From a virus, in the IMG/VR virus record IMGVR_UViG_3300021438_000033, positions 1 through 39,587 of that record: DNA of 39,587 nucleotides; one strand, given 5' to 3'. A model generated the notes under the pieces. It was not told the origin of the DNA. It saw only the letters and a program-made list of their open reading frames with translations, and did not search any database. Made by a program: the position numbers and the translations under genes. How positions within the stretch are numbered: position 1 is the first letter of the stretch; every line of letters starts with the position of its first letter. Positions 1-7,365 of this stretch are shown one piece after another.

Positions 1-428
1 TGAGTCGGAGTGCCGGTCAGCTGACCAGGAGTACCAACAAGGTTGTAAACATTCAGGAACTGCTGAAGACCGTCATAATCGATCTTATTCGCAACAGCCG
101 CTACAGCAGGCTTGATGAAACGATCAGAGAAGTCGCTGATGTTCATCGTGAGATCCTGGGTCGTAAACGCCATGTCTACGCCGAACTGGGTTCCCAGAGT
201 CAGCGGTACATAGGTTTCAACAGAGGATTCAACCTGAAGCGCAGGGCCAGTACGACCGACATAACGCGGGGGTTTACGCAGATTGATAGTCGTACCAATC
301 TTTGCACCTTCGATTGCGAACTTATCGTCATACTGACGGCTAACTGCACGAGTAAATACCAACTGGTTGGTAAGTACGCGCAGAGCTTCGTTCGTAATCA
401 TACTAATAGTAAGCAACTGATTGCTCAT
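1..428 (-). CDS. Major coat protein, P22 gp5-like, intronless allele (3' end cut by window edge)
   Basis: First 142 codons of a P22-type (HK97-fold) major capsid protein that continues past the left edge. It starts MSNQLLTISMITNEALRVLT and is nearly identical in protein to the start of the spliced coat gene at the right end of the window. Near the edge it reads QLTGTPTQ where the other copy reads QLTNTVTPPTQ, so the two are real alleles and not a sequencing error. The start has a GAGG ribosome site about 8 nt upstream. The codons that flank the intron in the other copy are uninterrupted here (insertion point between bases 297 and 298). The simplest reading is that this end and the right end are the same locus from two strains, joined when a circular genome was assembled. 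Confidence 0.9.
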   Translation of the reverse strand, partial: MSNQLLTISMITNEALRVLTNQLVFTRAVSRQYDDKFAIEGAKIGTTINLRKPPRYVGRTGPALQVESSVETYVPLTLGTQFGVDMAFTTQDLTMNISDFSDRFIKPAVAAVANKIDYDGLQQFLNVYNLVGTPGQLTGTPT

Positions 429-481
429 AGTGATTACCTCAACTAAATGAAAAAACAAATGGTTAAACGCCCAATTATTTC

Positions 482-515
482 TTCAGATAGGAGCCTATCC
501 CTCGAATGATCTGAA
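482..515 (-). promoter_or_regulatory. Alternative hairpins in the coat leader
   Basis: The coat leader can form a 7-bp outer stem (TTCAGAT 482-488 with ATCTGAA 509-515) or an inner hairpin GATAGG/CCTATC (486-491 with 494-499). The two share bases 486-488, so they exclude each other in part. It lies between the predicted promoter and the coat start. A role in coat translation or mRNA stability is inference only. Confidence 0.4.
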
Positions 516-560
516 AACGCCGCAAGCACTCTAAGGGCCGTAGCAATGCCTGGTACTGAC

Positions 561-588
561 TTGATAACATAGTATTATTATTTGTCAA
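561..588 (-). promoter_or_regulatory. Sigma70-like promoter for the coat gene
   Basis: On the minus strand a perfect TTGACA (bases 588-583) is followed after 16 nt by TATCAA (566-561). It lies just downstream of a strong terminator and upstream of the coat start, as expected for an extra promoter that boosts capsid production. The predicted start near 554 gives a leader of about 125 nt. The -10 matches consensus at 4 of 6 bases. Confidence 0.55.
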
Positions 589-592
589 ACAT

Positions 593-621
593 AAAAAAGG
601 CCCAGATGATTAGTCTAGGCC
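593..621 (-). terminator. Rho-independent terminator after tRNA-Thr
   Basis: Read on the minus strand, GGCCTAGA pairs with TCTGGGCC (8 bp, one G-U pair) around a 7-nt loop, followed directly by six T. It ends the terminase-portal-scaffold-tRNA transcript before the coat promoter, separating coat expression from upstream genes. Confidence 0.88.
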
Positions 622-630
622 GATAGTGAG

Positions 631-663
631 GAGTAAGAACCAGCATTGCGCTGGCAGTTACTC
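631..663 (-). other. Hairpin between tRNA-Thr and terminator
   Basis: GAGTAA pairs with TTACTC, with an inner CCAGC/GCTGG stem closed by GCAAT. It begins 13 nt past the tRNA CCA and has no T tract, so it is not a terminator. It may be an RNA-processing or stability structure that helps release the tRNA 3' end (inference). Confidence 0.5.
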
Positions 664-675
664 TATATCATAGTA

Positions 676-751
676 TGGAGCTAACGAAAGGAATTGAACC
701 CTCAACCGGCGCATTACAAGTGCGCTGCTCTACCTATTGAGCTACGTTAGC
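676..751 (-). tRNA. tRNA-Thr (anticodon TGT)
   Basis: A 76-nt cloverleaf. The acceptor stem is GCTAACG/CGTTAGC, the D arm contains AGCTCAATAGGTAGAGC, and the anticodon loop CTTGTAA lies between GCGCA and TGCGC. The T arm has GGTTCAATTCC, and the discriminator T is followed by an encoded CCA. The anticodon TGT reads threonine ACA-type codons. It lies between scaffold and coat in the late transcript. The stop codon of the scaffold gene (747-749) falls inside the acceptor stem, so RNase P cleavage of the transcript would cut at the end of the scaffold message. No integrase is present, so an attachment-site role is unlikely. Confidence 0.97.
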
Positions 752-1628
752 GTTTGATTCTAGATTCCTTACGCGCACGCTCTTCAGCATTACGCGCAGC
801 AATAAACTCTGCTGGAGACATTTCATATAACGTCTTTGCTGGATTAGCGCCAGTAGTTCCAAGCGGCTTAATCGGTGTTGGCGCGTTGCTAGTCTTTCTC
901 GGCGCTCTGTTAATCAATTCAGCCAGACGCATACCGGCTTGGATCGGATTCATCTGTGAGATTTCATAGGCTACATCCAGATTCTTGCCGAGTGTGTACG
1001 CAATCTCTGGGCCATTATCCAAACCCAATAGCGCCTGGCGGATAGTGGGGTTCTGAGCAAGTCTGGGGTCCGAAGTGATGCCCTCGATAACCGCATCGTA
1101 ATCCGCAAACTTGGCCCGTGTAGCCGCTTCAGAAGCCTCCAATTTGGCTTGCGCCATTTGTTGGCGTTCCATTTGACTACGCTGTTCGTATTCGGCAGCA
1201 ACAGCTTTTCTCGCTTCTTCAATCGCCGATACTCGTGTGTATTCCAGCTGAGCCTGGATGTAGCGTGGATCATACTGCCCTCCAGCAAAGTCATCGGGAT
1301 TTGGCGGCTGAATGCTAGGCGCTACTGGTTCTGGCGCTTTCTGCTGAGTAGCCAACTGTTCCAGCATCTTTTCCAAGCGTTCCGCATGCCTACGCGCTTC
1401 ATGCTTGTCCTTAGTTAGTTCATCGATGCGCCGCTTATACCAAGGATCTTTTTGCTCCTTATCGTGTTCAGATTCAGCGTGAACCTCTTCCGTTTCAGCA
1501 TTAGCACCAGATTCCGATTCTTCCAGCGCATTCGCATTAGATGCTGCCGAATCCAGGTTGGCGCTTTCGGCTGTCTGATTGACGCTTTCAACCGCACTAT
1601 TGCCAAGTTCTTCAGTGGACGCATTCAT
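747..1628 (-). CDS. Scaffold (capsid assembly) protein
   Basis: A 293-residue highly charged protein in the position of P22 gp8, between portal and coat. The N-terminal third is acidic and low in complexity (Ala, Glu, Ser, Asn). A long predicted helix or coiled coil follows (about 60-185, rich in Glu, Arg, Gln and Ala). The C-terminus is strongly basic (ERARKESRIKR), matching the coat-binding helix-turn-helix of P22 scaffold. It would direct procapsid assembly and then leave. Start ATG is preceded by AAAGGAGTAAGT. Sequence similarity to P22 gp8 is not evident to me by eye, so the call rests on composition, length and position. Confidence 0.85.
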   Translation of the reverse strand: MNASTEELGNSAVESVNQTAESANLDSAASNANALEESESGANAETEEVHAESEHDKEQKDPWYKRRIDELTKDKHEARRHAERLEKMLEQLATQQKAPEPVAPSIQPPNPDDFAGGQYDPRYIQAQLEYTRVSAIEEARKAVAAEYEQRSQMERQQMAQAKLEASEAATRAKFADYDAVIEGITSDPRLAQNPTIRQALLGLDNGPEIAYTLGKNLDVAYEISQMNPIQAGMRLAELINRAPRKTSNAPTPIKPLGTTGANPAKTLYEMSPAEFIAARNAEERARKESRIKR

Positions 1629-1661
1629 ACTTACTCCTTTTACAATTATTAGATTGAATCT

Positions 1662-3860
1662 TTACATTTCATTCTTTTCTTCTGGCTTTTGTTCGCCAGT
1701 CAATGCAGCTACGTTAGGCTGTCTTGTCATTGCGCCAGGCTTTGGCATTGGCGCTGGTCCGTTTGCGCCTTTCGGAGCTGGCGTAACTGGAGCACCAACA
1801 GGACCGCCCATCGCCTCATGGATTCCAGGCGCTGCTGTGTTTTCCAGTGACTCAAACTCCATGTTTTCTTCTGGAAGTTCTTCAGCGCCCATGTTCATCA
1901 TCATCATCAGATTTTCACGCACTGCTGCCTGCAATTCCTGATCGGTCATCATAAGCTTGCCTTCAACATCCATGCGCTTAGTCTGAGAATCAAACCACTG
2001 GCGTTCTGCTTCTTGAATCTTCAGCATCGCTTCGTTGCGAGTGAACTGAAGCTCTTGGCTCATGTGTTCCATCTGCGAAGCCATTTGTTCAATCATTTGC
2101 TGTGCTTGAATGACTTGCGGATCAATCTTGGTTCCATCAGCAGTCGGCTGTAGCTGTGGCGGAAGCATAGCTTGCAGGCGCTTAGAGATTTCTTCAGCAC
2201 CAGGCCAGTCCATGTTCTTCAGCATCAGATCGCCAATCATGTTAAACAGGCTTGGGTTTGCCTGAGTCAGAGCAAGCATCATATTGGCCGCTTCATCGCG
2301 CTTAGTTGCATAACTTGGACCTGAGTCACATACAACGTCATACGTTCCGACTGCCGGATTGTAGATGCTATCAATGCCAGGATTGTCCGTGTAAGCACTA
2401 GCCTGTGGCATATTTGGATCAATGTTGACCTGTTTGGGCACACCATCTTCGCCGAGGATACGAATCACTCTGGCTCTATCGTATATCTTGGGAATCATAT
2501 CCAAAACGATACGACCCGCATGGCGAATAGAGCGGTTGAGATTGTCCTGATAATGGAAGTTGCCAGCCTCTGACTGCTTCTGACGCAGCATAAGTGCGCG
2601 GCCAGATGTTTCGTTGGACTCACCACCAAGGCTTGGCTGGTAGATACCCATTGACTGCATGATATCGTTTTCAGCAAGCTGAACTGCTTGCATGATTGCG
2701 CTTGATGCCTGCGGCGGCTGTGATCTTTGAGGAGGAGGCGCAGGCGTACCCGCGATTGATACGGGGTCATATTCCAGATAAGCAAGAGATTCCTGATTAG
2801 CTCTACCCCAACGCGGATCAGTTTCAAACTGTCCTGCAACACCAACAAACGGCGCTTTAGGCGCAAGTGCTACGTTTTCAGCATTGGCTGAAAGATAGTA
2901 GTTGTAGAGTCTCTGAGCATCCTTAGCGTTCCTAACAAGTCCTGACAGATACCTTCTGCCTTGTACCCAGACTTCATGCCCGAGCACCGGAATGATTGGA
3001 ATGTACTTTGTTGGAATCTCAGCTTCTTCTAGAATCGTTTGGCCTGTGACTTTGCACCACATGCAACGTCTAACATCTGCCATGCGAGAACGGCCAGTTT
3101 CCTCATCAAAAATTTCTTCTTCAGAATGTTCAATGTAGTAATACTCAGCAATACGGATAGAGTCTTTTGTGTACCAACCTTGCATATCGCCATTGCCAGC
3201 AGATTCCCAGTTAGTCTCTGGAACGTCTGGATACAAGCGCTTGAACTCATCCTTTGGTATTTCTTCAGCAATAATGCAGTATTCAGCATCTGACCCATCA
3301 GGCTGTTTGCTGTGCGGATCAAAGTAAACCTTCATCGGATCGACAATACGATCAATGTAGATTTCCTGATCGAATGAATTGTCATCAGCCCAGTCATTAC
3401 GAACGCGGAAATAACCGAGACCGGTATCAACCTGCCATTCCACAGCCGTGTCGTAAGCAATGGATGCGTTGCTGTTGTCTTGAATGTGGCGAATGATGCC
3501 CATTAATACTTCTGACGTTTCCTCATCAGCGCCATCATTGACAGGGCGAATGCGAATACTTGGCGTGTTCTGGCGGATCTCATTAACTACGCGGTCACGG
3601 AACTGGAGCAAGCGATTAACGACAAGCATTGGCCGTTCTTTACCAGGTCTAGCTCGGTCATACTTTGCAGCTTCAGGCCACTGATCTCCAAGCCTAGCAA
3701 AGCGAATGTCATCTAGCATTTCCTGACGATTCTGCGCGGTAGACTCCATGCAAATATCAAAGCGTTTGCGGATGGTTTCTAGCTTCTTTTGCGTAGCCTC
3801 TGAATTATCCTCATTGCCAACGCCAAGAGAATCAATGATTGAATCAGTACCTAAGTTCAT
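1662..3860 (-). CDS. Portal protein, P22 gp1-like
   Basis: A 732-residue protein, very close to the 725 residues of P22 portal, directly after the large terminase. It would form the dodecameric vertex ring through which DNA is packaged and ejected. The N-terminal and central region (RPGKERPMLVVNRL, NDWADDNSFDQEIYIDRI, SGRALMLRQKQSEAGNFHYQDN) is typical of the P22-type portal family. The last ~150 residues are Gln/Met/Glu-rich and helical, as in the barrel of P22 gp1, followed by a Pro/Gly/Ala-rich tail. It starts 2 nt after the terminase stop, so the two are co-translated. Confidence 0.95.
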   Translation of the reverse strand: MNLGTDSIIDSLGVGNEDNSEATQKKLETIRKRFDICMESTAQNRQEMLDDIRFARLGDQWPEAAKYDRARPGKERPMLVVNRLLQFRDRVVNEIRQNTPSIRIRPVNDGADEETSEVLMGIIRHIQDNSNASIAYDTAVEWQVDTGLGYFRVRNDWADDNSFDQEIYIDRIVDPMKVYFDPHSKQPDGSDAEYCIIAEEIPKDEFKRLYPDVPETNWESAGNGDMQGWYTKDSIRIAEYYYIEHSEEEIFDEETGRSRMADVRRCMWCKVTGQTILEEAEIPTKYIPIIPVLGHEVWVQGRRYLSGLVRNAKDAQRLYNYYLSANAENVALAPKAPFVGVAGQFETDPRWGRANQESLAYLEYDPVSIAGTPAPPPQRSQPPQASSAIMQAVQLAENDIMQSMGIYQPSLGGESNETSGRALMLRQKQSEAGNFHYQDNLNRSIRHAGRIVLDMIPKIYDRARVIRILGEDGVPKQVNIDPNMPQASAYTDNPGIDSIYNPAVGTYDVVCDSGPSYATKRDEAANMMLALTQANPSLFNMIGDLMLKNMDWPGAEEISKRLQAMLPPQLQPTADGTKIDPQVIQAQQMIEQMASQMEHMSQELQFTRNEAMLKIQEAERQWFDSQTKRMDVEGKLMMTDQELQAAVRENLMMMMNMGAEELPEENMEFESLENTAAPGIHEAMGGPVGAPVTPAPKGANGPAPMPKPGAMTRQPNVAALTGEQKPEEKNEM

Positions 3861-3862
3861 AG

Positions 3863-5140
3863 TTATGCGCCCATCCAGCTACCAGTTTGCCCATTATCAT
3901 ACTCTTTTCTGCGTTTTATATTGTCATTGCGGAACATGTCAACGCAAGTTGCCAAGTATCTGAATGCGTCTGCGCCGTGCGAGTATTCATCATGCAACGG
4001 TCCAGTCGGCTGACCAGTAGTCTGATTGATACTGCGACGATAACGCTTGAGGCATTCTTGCAAGCGTTTAGTTTTCTCTTTATCCATCCATAGACGCGGA
4101 AATAGCATACGACTTAAACGTATGCCATGCTCAACATCGCCAATGGGGATAACTTCAACTTCCCAACCAAGCGCAGTCATAATTTCTGCAGCTGATTTGC
4201 CGGTTTTGTAGTCCTTATGCACTGCATCATGCGGCAACCACATTTTGCCCCAGTTGTAATTACGTCTGCGAAGTTCGCCCGAATACCAATCAAGCGTCTG
4301 GAATGATTCTTCGATGTAATCAATCACGCGGCATTCAGAGCCTGCGCGTTGCACCATGATGATTGACATAGCGTCATTCCAACCCAAGTCAACGACAATA
4401 TGCGTCTTGAGCATCGGATCGTGCGTGACCAGGTTAATGCGATGTTGTTCGACCATGAGCTGATATTCATCAGCATAGATAGCGCCATCGACTACTGTCT
4501 TTGGCTTGCCCAACCAAATGTTGTCGTAATCCTTTTTGTTATGCGCTTCGCAATGAGCGCGTTCGACTTCAAGGACTGTCGGAAACCAAGGATTATCCAT
4601 GTAGTTGATCTGAACTACATAGCTGTCTGGAACTTGATTAGCAATGAATCGCGTATACGTATCATCTGTATCCAAGTCTGGATTCATCGTGACCCAGATT
4701 TCAGATCCTTCAGCACGGATCGTTGGGATGAGAATGTCCCAGGACTTCTTAGAGACTGACTGCGCTTCTTCAATCCAGCAAATGTTGATATTCGCCATCG
4801 ACTTGATGGACTCAACCGTGTGATTCGCCAAACCTGAGAACGTGAATATCGTGCCATTTAAGCCACGAATCTCTGTCTCTGTGACTGTGTAGAAGTAACC
4901 GAGATTTAATGTCTGTATTTGGTCCACAAGCAGTGTATGGACCGATTGCTTGATTGACTTCTGCACTTCTCTAGCACAGAGAATACGCATTGGCTTTTCA
5001 GCACCCTTGATGAGCAATGCAGCAGAGACAGAAAAAGACTTACCGGAGCCTCTGCCGCCATGCAGAATCTTGTAGCGGTAGGGATCAAATAAGCCTTTTA
5101 GCTTGGGGGGGAATTTAGCTGTGGTTTCCATCAATTGCAT
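3863..5140 (-). CDS. Terminase large subunit (TerL)
   Basis: The packaging motor ATPase and nuclease, about 425 residues, Terminase_3-like. The Walker A motif GGRGSGKS is at about 28-35, the Walker B NICWIEEA at about 118-126, and the coupling segment WVTMNP at about 149-154. The C-terminal RNase H-like nuclease begins at VVDLGWNDA (about 249-257, metal-binding Asp 251). A TTG at 5143 would add one residue; I chose the ATG at 5140. No strong ribosome site is seen, and the start overlaps the end of the upstream 61-residue gene by 26 nt, which suggests translational coupling. Portal follows 2 nt after the stop. Confidence 0.95.
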   Translation of the reverse strand: MQLMETTAKFPPKLKGLFDPYRYKILHGGRGSGKSFSVSAALLIKGAEKPMRILCAREVQKSIKQSVHTLLVDQIQTLNLGYFYTVTETEIRGLNGTIFTFSGLANHTVESIKSMANINICWIEEAQSVSKKSWDILIPTIRAEGSEIWVTMNPDLDTDDTYTRFIANQVPDSYVVQINYMDNPWFPTVLEVERAHCEAHNKKDYDNIWLGKPKTVVDGAIYADEYQLMVEQHRINLVTHDPMLKTHIVVDLGWNDAMSIIMVQRAGSECRVIDYIEESFQTLDWYSGELRRRNYNWGKMWLPHDAVHKDYKTGKSAAEIMTALGWEVEVIPIGDVEHGIRLSRMLFPRLWMDKEKTKRLQECLKRYRRSINQTTGQPTGPLHDEYSHGADAFRYLATCVDMFRNDNIKRRKEYDNGQTGSWMGA

Positions 5141-5300
5141 CAATGATGATAGCGCCCATCAGAATATCGCCAGCAGTGATGCCTTCGTTGTCACCTTCGT
5201 CAACAGGCCATGAAGCTGATTTAATTCCGGCCTCGGCTTCAGCCTTACCTAAGGCAACGCCACTGACAGCACTAAGAATAATTCCTTCAATGCCAAACAT
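5115..5300 (-). CDS. Small hydrophobic protein between terminase subunits
   Basis: A 61-residue protein beginning MFGIEGIILSAVSGVALG, with a short hydrophobic N-terminal stretch and a second hydrophobic stretch near the C-terminus (ILMGAIIIDAI). It lies exactly between small and large terminase and overlaps TerL. Many podoviruses carry a tiny gene here of unknown role. I do not recognise a family. Two membrane segments would fit a small membrane protein, but the Gly/Ala-rich segments are marginal. Confidence 0.65.
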   Translation of the reverse strand: MFGIEGIILSAVSGVALGKAEAEAGIKSASWPVDEGDNEGITAGDILMGAIIIDAIDGNHS

Positions 5301-5302
5301 GA

Positions 5303-5596
5303 TTAGTCTCCAAACTTCACCTTGATTGCATGTTGAACTGGGCCACCGTCTGGGCCGGTGATTTGATTCTTTACTTCGGCTGGAATGATCTTTCCAATCA
5401 ACGCCATGTAAGCGTTTGGGTTTTCTTCAGCTTGGCGTAGAAAGTATTGTTGGCCACCAGCTTGATCTAACGATGCAAGCAGCATGTCTTTGATGGCTAC
5501 TGTGCTTTTGTTGGCTGATCCTTTGGGCCTGCCTTTTCCGGCATTGCCTCTGTTTTTTGGCGTATCTTTGCCTAGTTTAGGTTCTTGCGTGTTCAT
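5303..5596 (-). CDS. Putative terminase small subunit / DNA-binding protein
   Basis: A 97-residue protein directly upstream of the TerL cluster, in the usual place of TerS. The basic N-terminus has an AT-hook-like GKGRPKGSANKST at about 21-33, followed by helices (DMLLASLDQAGGQQYF, AYMALIGKIIPAEV). This pattern is common in phage proteins annotated as small terminase or terminase-associated. It would recognise the packaging site. It starts 4 nt inside the upstream gene (ATGA overlap). Position and basic motif support the call; no structural HTH was confirmed. Confidence 0.65.
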   Translation of the reverse strand: MNTQEPKLGKDTPKNRGNAGKGRPKGSANKSTVAIKDMLLASLDQAGGQQYFLRQAEENPNAYMALIGKIIPAEVKNQITGPDGGPVQHAIKVKFGD

Positions 5597-6669
5597 TTTG
5601 TTTTCAATGAAACGTGATTTCTTGGATTGTAAATTTCTTCCAATGGAACATCGAGTTCATCAAGAGGAAAAATCAATCTTCTCAAGCCAGCAGGATATTT
5701 CAATCTTTTTTGAGTCAATCTTGATTCAGCTTCTCCGCCCATTTTGCGGTAAAGATCATCAGCTTCCTCCATCGTATATTGCTGTCCGGTTTCTGGATTA
5801 ATCTTTCCACCAGCGGTAAATTCTTCTGAACTTCCACCCCTTGCAAAACCCTCTAAATCTTGAATTGCGTGTTGCACTTCATGGATAATAGGAGACATGA
5901 AGCGTTCTTCATATTTTGACGGATAAATCATCCCTTGATTCATGTCAGAGATTTCATTTCTTACGTCTTTAGCGTGAGAAAGCATGTCCTTTAATCCGGC
6001 ACGATAAGTTGGATAATCTTGGTCGAAATATCCTTCAGCGGCCACGCTTTTCCAATAGTCGGGGGATTTTGGATCTCTTAGCCTTGAAAAGTAATCTTTG
6101 AGAGTTGCTGTAGCCTGTGGACGATCCAGCTTAACGCTAATCATATCTTCGCCAGTGGGTCCGGTTTCGTATCTGGCGCGACTGGATATGTCTGGATTTG
6201 CATAAACCTCTGCTTCAGCTAAATGCGGATAAGCTGAATAAAGTTCTTGATGTGAGTAAGCCTTTCCAAGATCGGTGTCTTGAATATTTGTTCCAGCAAT
6301 CGTTGATCGCCAATCGGCGGGAGTCGCTTTCATTTCCGCGTCCGAAATCTCAGAGCGCCATTTCTTGTCCCAAGGAGCCTTAAACCATCCAGTATCAAAC
6401 CAGATTTTTTTAGGATCTTCGCCAGCCTTCTCAAGTTGTTTTGCAACATCCAGAGCTTTCAGATCAGACGTTCGCGCCTTAGTGCCAACAAACGTACCAG
6501 CTAGCCCGCCAAGCCCATGCGATCCTGTACCAAACCCACTCAGTTTTTCAAACTGTTCCTGCGCCCTAGGATCTCCGCCAAAGAAATCCTGCCAACCTTT
6601 GCCCTGCTCCCATTCCTGACGACCACGCCAGTTGCGGTAGTCTTCAAGCCAATCTGATAGTCCAGCCAT
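5593..6669 (-). CDS. Polyvalent-type protein with HExxH metallopeptidase domain
   Basis: A 358-residue protein. The segment around residues 56-110 (AGTFVGTKART, KIWFDTGWF, DKKWRSEISD) resembles the LPD23-type domain of large polyvalent phage and conjugative-element proteins. The C-terminal half carries IIHEVQHAIQ (H263, E264, H267), then EGFARGG, then GGEAESRLTQKR near 313-324, whose Glu could be a third zinc ligand. That is the arrangement of polyvalent metallopeptidases. Start has GAGGA 8 nt upstream. Such modules usually occur in proteins injected with DNA; whether this one is packaged is unknown. A role against host proteins is inference. Confidence 0.75.
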   Translation of the reverse strand: MAGLSDWLEDYRNWRGRQEWEQGKGWQDFFGGDPRAQEQFEKLSGFGTGSHGLGGLAGTFVGTKARTSDLKALDVAKQLEKAGEDPKKIWFDTGWFKAPWDKKWRSEISDAEMKATPADWRSTIAGTNIQDTDLGKAYSHQELYSAYPHLAEAEVYANPDISSRARYETGPTGEDMISVKLDRPQATATLKDYFSRLRDPKSPDYWKSVAAEGYFDQDYPTYRAGLKDMLSHAKDVRNEISDMNQGMIYPSKYEERFMSPIIHEVQHAIQDLEGFARGGSSEEFTAGGKINPETGQQYTMEEADDLYRKMGGEAESRLTQKRLKYPAGLRRLIFPLDELDVPLEEIYNPRNHVSLKTK

Positions 6670-6786
6670 ACGGTGATCCTCAAAATAAGTTGCTAGTCTT
6701 TCCTAGCAGTCAGCAAGTGTACATCTTGCATTGCTTTACTGTTTGAGCCCCGCCAGATCCTCTAACGCATTAGACGGCTTGTAAAG
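6670..6786. other. Short intergenic region with one hairpin
   Basis: A 117-nt spacer between two leftward genes. It contains a 6-bp hairpin TGCTAG/CTAGCA (6691-6708) about 20 nt before the start of the next gene. No T tract follows, so it is not a terminator, and no convincing promoter is seen. Confidence 0.4.
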
Positions 6787-6957
6787 CTAATCTTCTTCGA
6801 CAGTCGATCCCATCCAGAAATCACAGCTATCTGTCGCTTTGACTGTTCTCATACCGTCATTGCCATGACAATCAAGAAAACAGTCACCATAGTTAGCTCT
6901 ATCACGAAGCGCCTCGTAGAATTCACAGTTAATACAGATATGTTCAAACTGATTCAT
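6787..6957 (-). CDS. Small Cys-containing hypothetical protein
   Basis: A 56-residue ORF starting MNQFEHICINCEFYEALRD, with cysteines in CINC, DCFLDC and SCDF arrangements that could bind one zinc ion. Its start lies 14 nt inside the end of the DUF3310 gene, typical of coupled phage genes. No family is recognised. Confidence 0.65.
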   Translation of the reverse strand: MNQFEHICINCEFYEALRDRANYGDCFLDCHGNDGMRTVKATDSCDFWMGSTVEED

Positions 6958-7195
6958 CTAGCGTATCCAGCAGCTTCATCAGGTAGTGATTTGCTTTAAG
7001 TATATCGCTTTTGAGGGAATTGTTCTCTTTTTTACCAGCGCGTGCAAGGTACTTGATGCATGAACCAATAAGGAATCCTCTGAACTCATCTTCAGTCATC
7101 CAAGATTTCATTGCGTTCCAAGGCTGAATGTCGGATTTGTAATGCGTTCCGTTGACCTGATAGGTGTCTGCATGTGTGCTGTTTTCACCTTTCAT
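6944..7195 (-). CDS. DUF3310 family protein
   Basis: An 83-residue protein matching the DUF3310 pattern: HYKSDIQPWNAMKSW, then FLIGSCIKYLARAGKKENN and DILKANHYLMKLL. T7 gp1.7, a nucleotide kinase, is usually linked to this family, so a role in nucleotide metabolism is possible but not shown here. It sits next to a MazG-like pyrophosphohydrolase gene, which supports a nucleotide-pool theme. The start overlaps the stop of the upstream gene (ATGA). Confidence 0.8.
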   Translation of the reverse strand: MKGENSTHADTYQVNGTHYKSDIQPWNAMKSWMTEDEFRGFLIGSCIKYLARAGKKENNSLKSDILKANHYLMKLLDTLDESV

Positions 7196-7362
7196 TTATT
7201 TGGCTCCAAAGACTTTTGCAGTAGCTTTCTATAGTGATCCGCTAGGATCTCAGCGTCTTTGCGTAAAATGCATGCAATGTGAAGTTTGTAACTTAAAACT
7301 GCAATCCAGATCCATAGAGCTGAGATTAGAACTAACAACCAGTAAGCAAGTTCGTTGTCCAC
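7192..7362 (-). CDS. Small membrane protein (GTG start)
   Basis: A 56-residue ORF starting GTG, with a strong GGAGGC ribosome site 8 nt upstream. Residues about 6-25 (ELAYWLLVLISALWIWIAVL) form a single transmembrane helix, followed by a basic cytoplasmic-type tail (CILRKDAEILADHYRKLL). It starts 3 nt after the MazG-like gene and overlaps the DUF3310 start by 4 nt. No known family is recognised. Confidence 0.65.
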   Translation of the reverse strand: MDNELAYWLLVLISALWIWIAVLSYKLHIACILRKDAEILADHYRKLLQKSLEPNK

Positions 7363-7365
7363 TAA

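Noticed and set aside
1-439. Left and right ends as a true direct terminal repeat of a linear phage genome
   Set aside because: The two ends are diverged, differ by an indel, and one has a 305-nt intron the other lacks. True terminal repeats in one molecule are identical.
676-751. tRNA-Thr as a prophage attachment site
   Set aside because: No integrase or excisionase gene is found, and the tRNA is complete with promoter, terminator and processing context inside a phage operon.
971-1941. Several overlapping frames across the scaffold and portal genes
   Set aside because: They are shadows of the scaffold and portal genes on either strand, with unlike composition and no ribosome sites.
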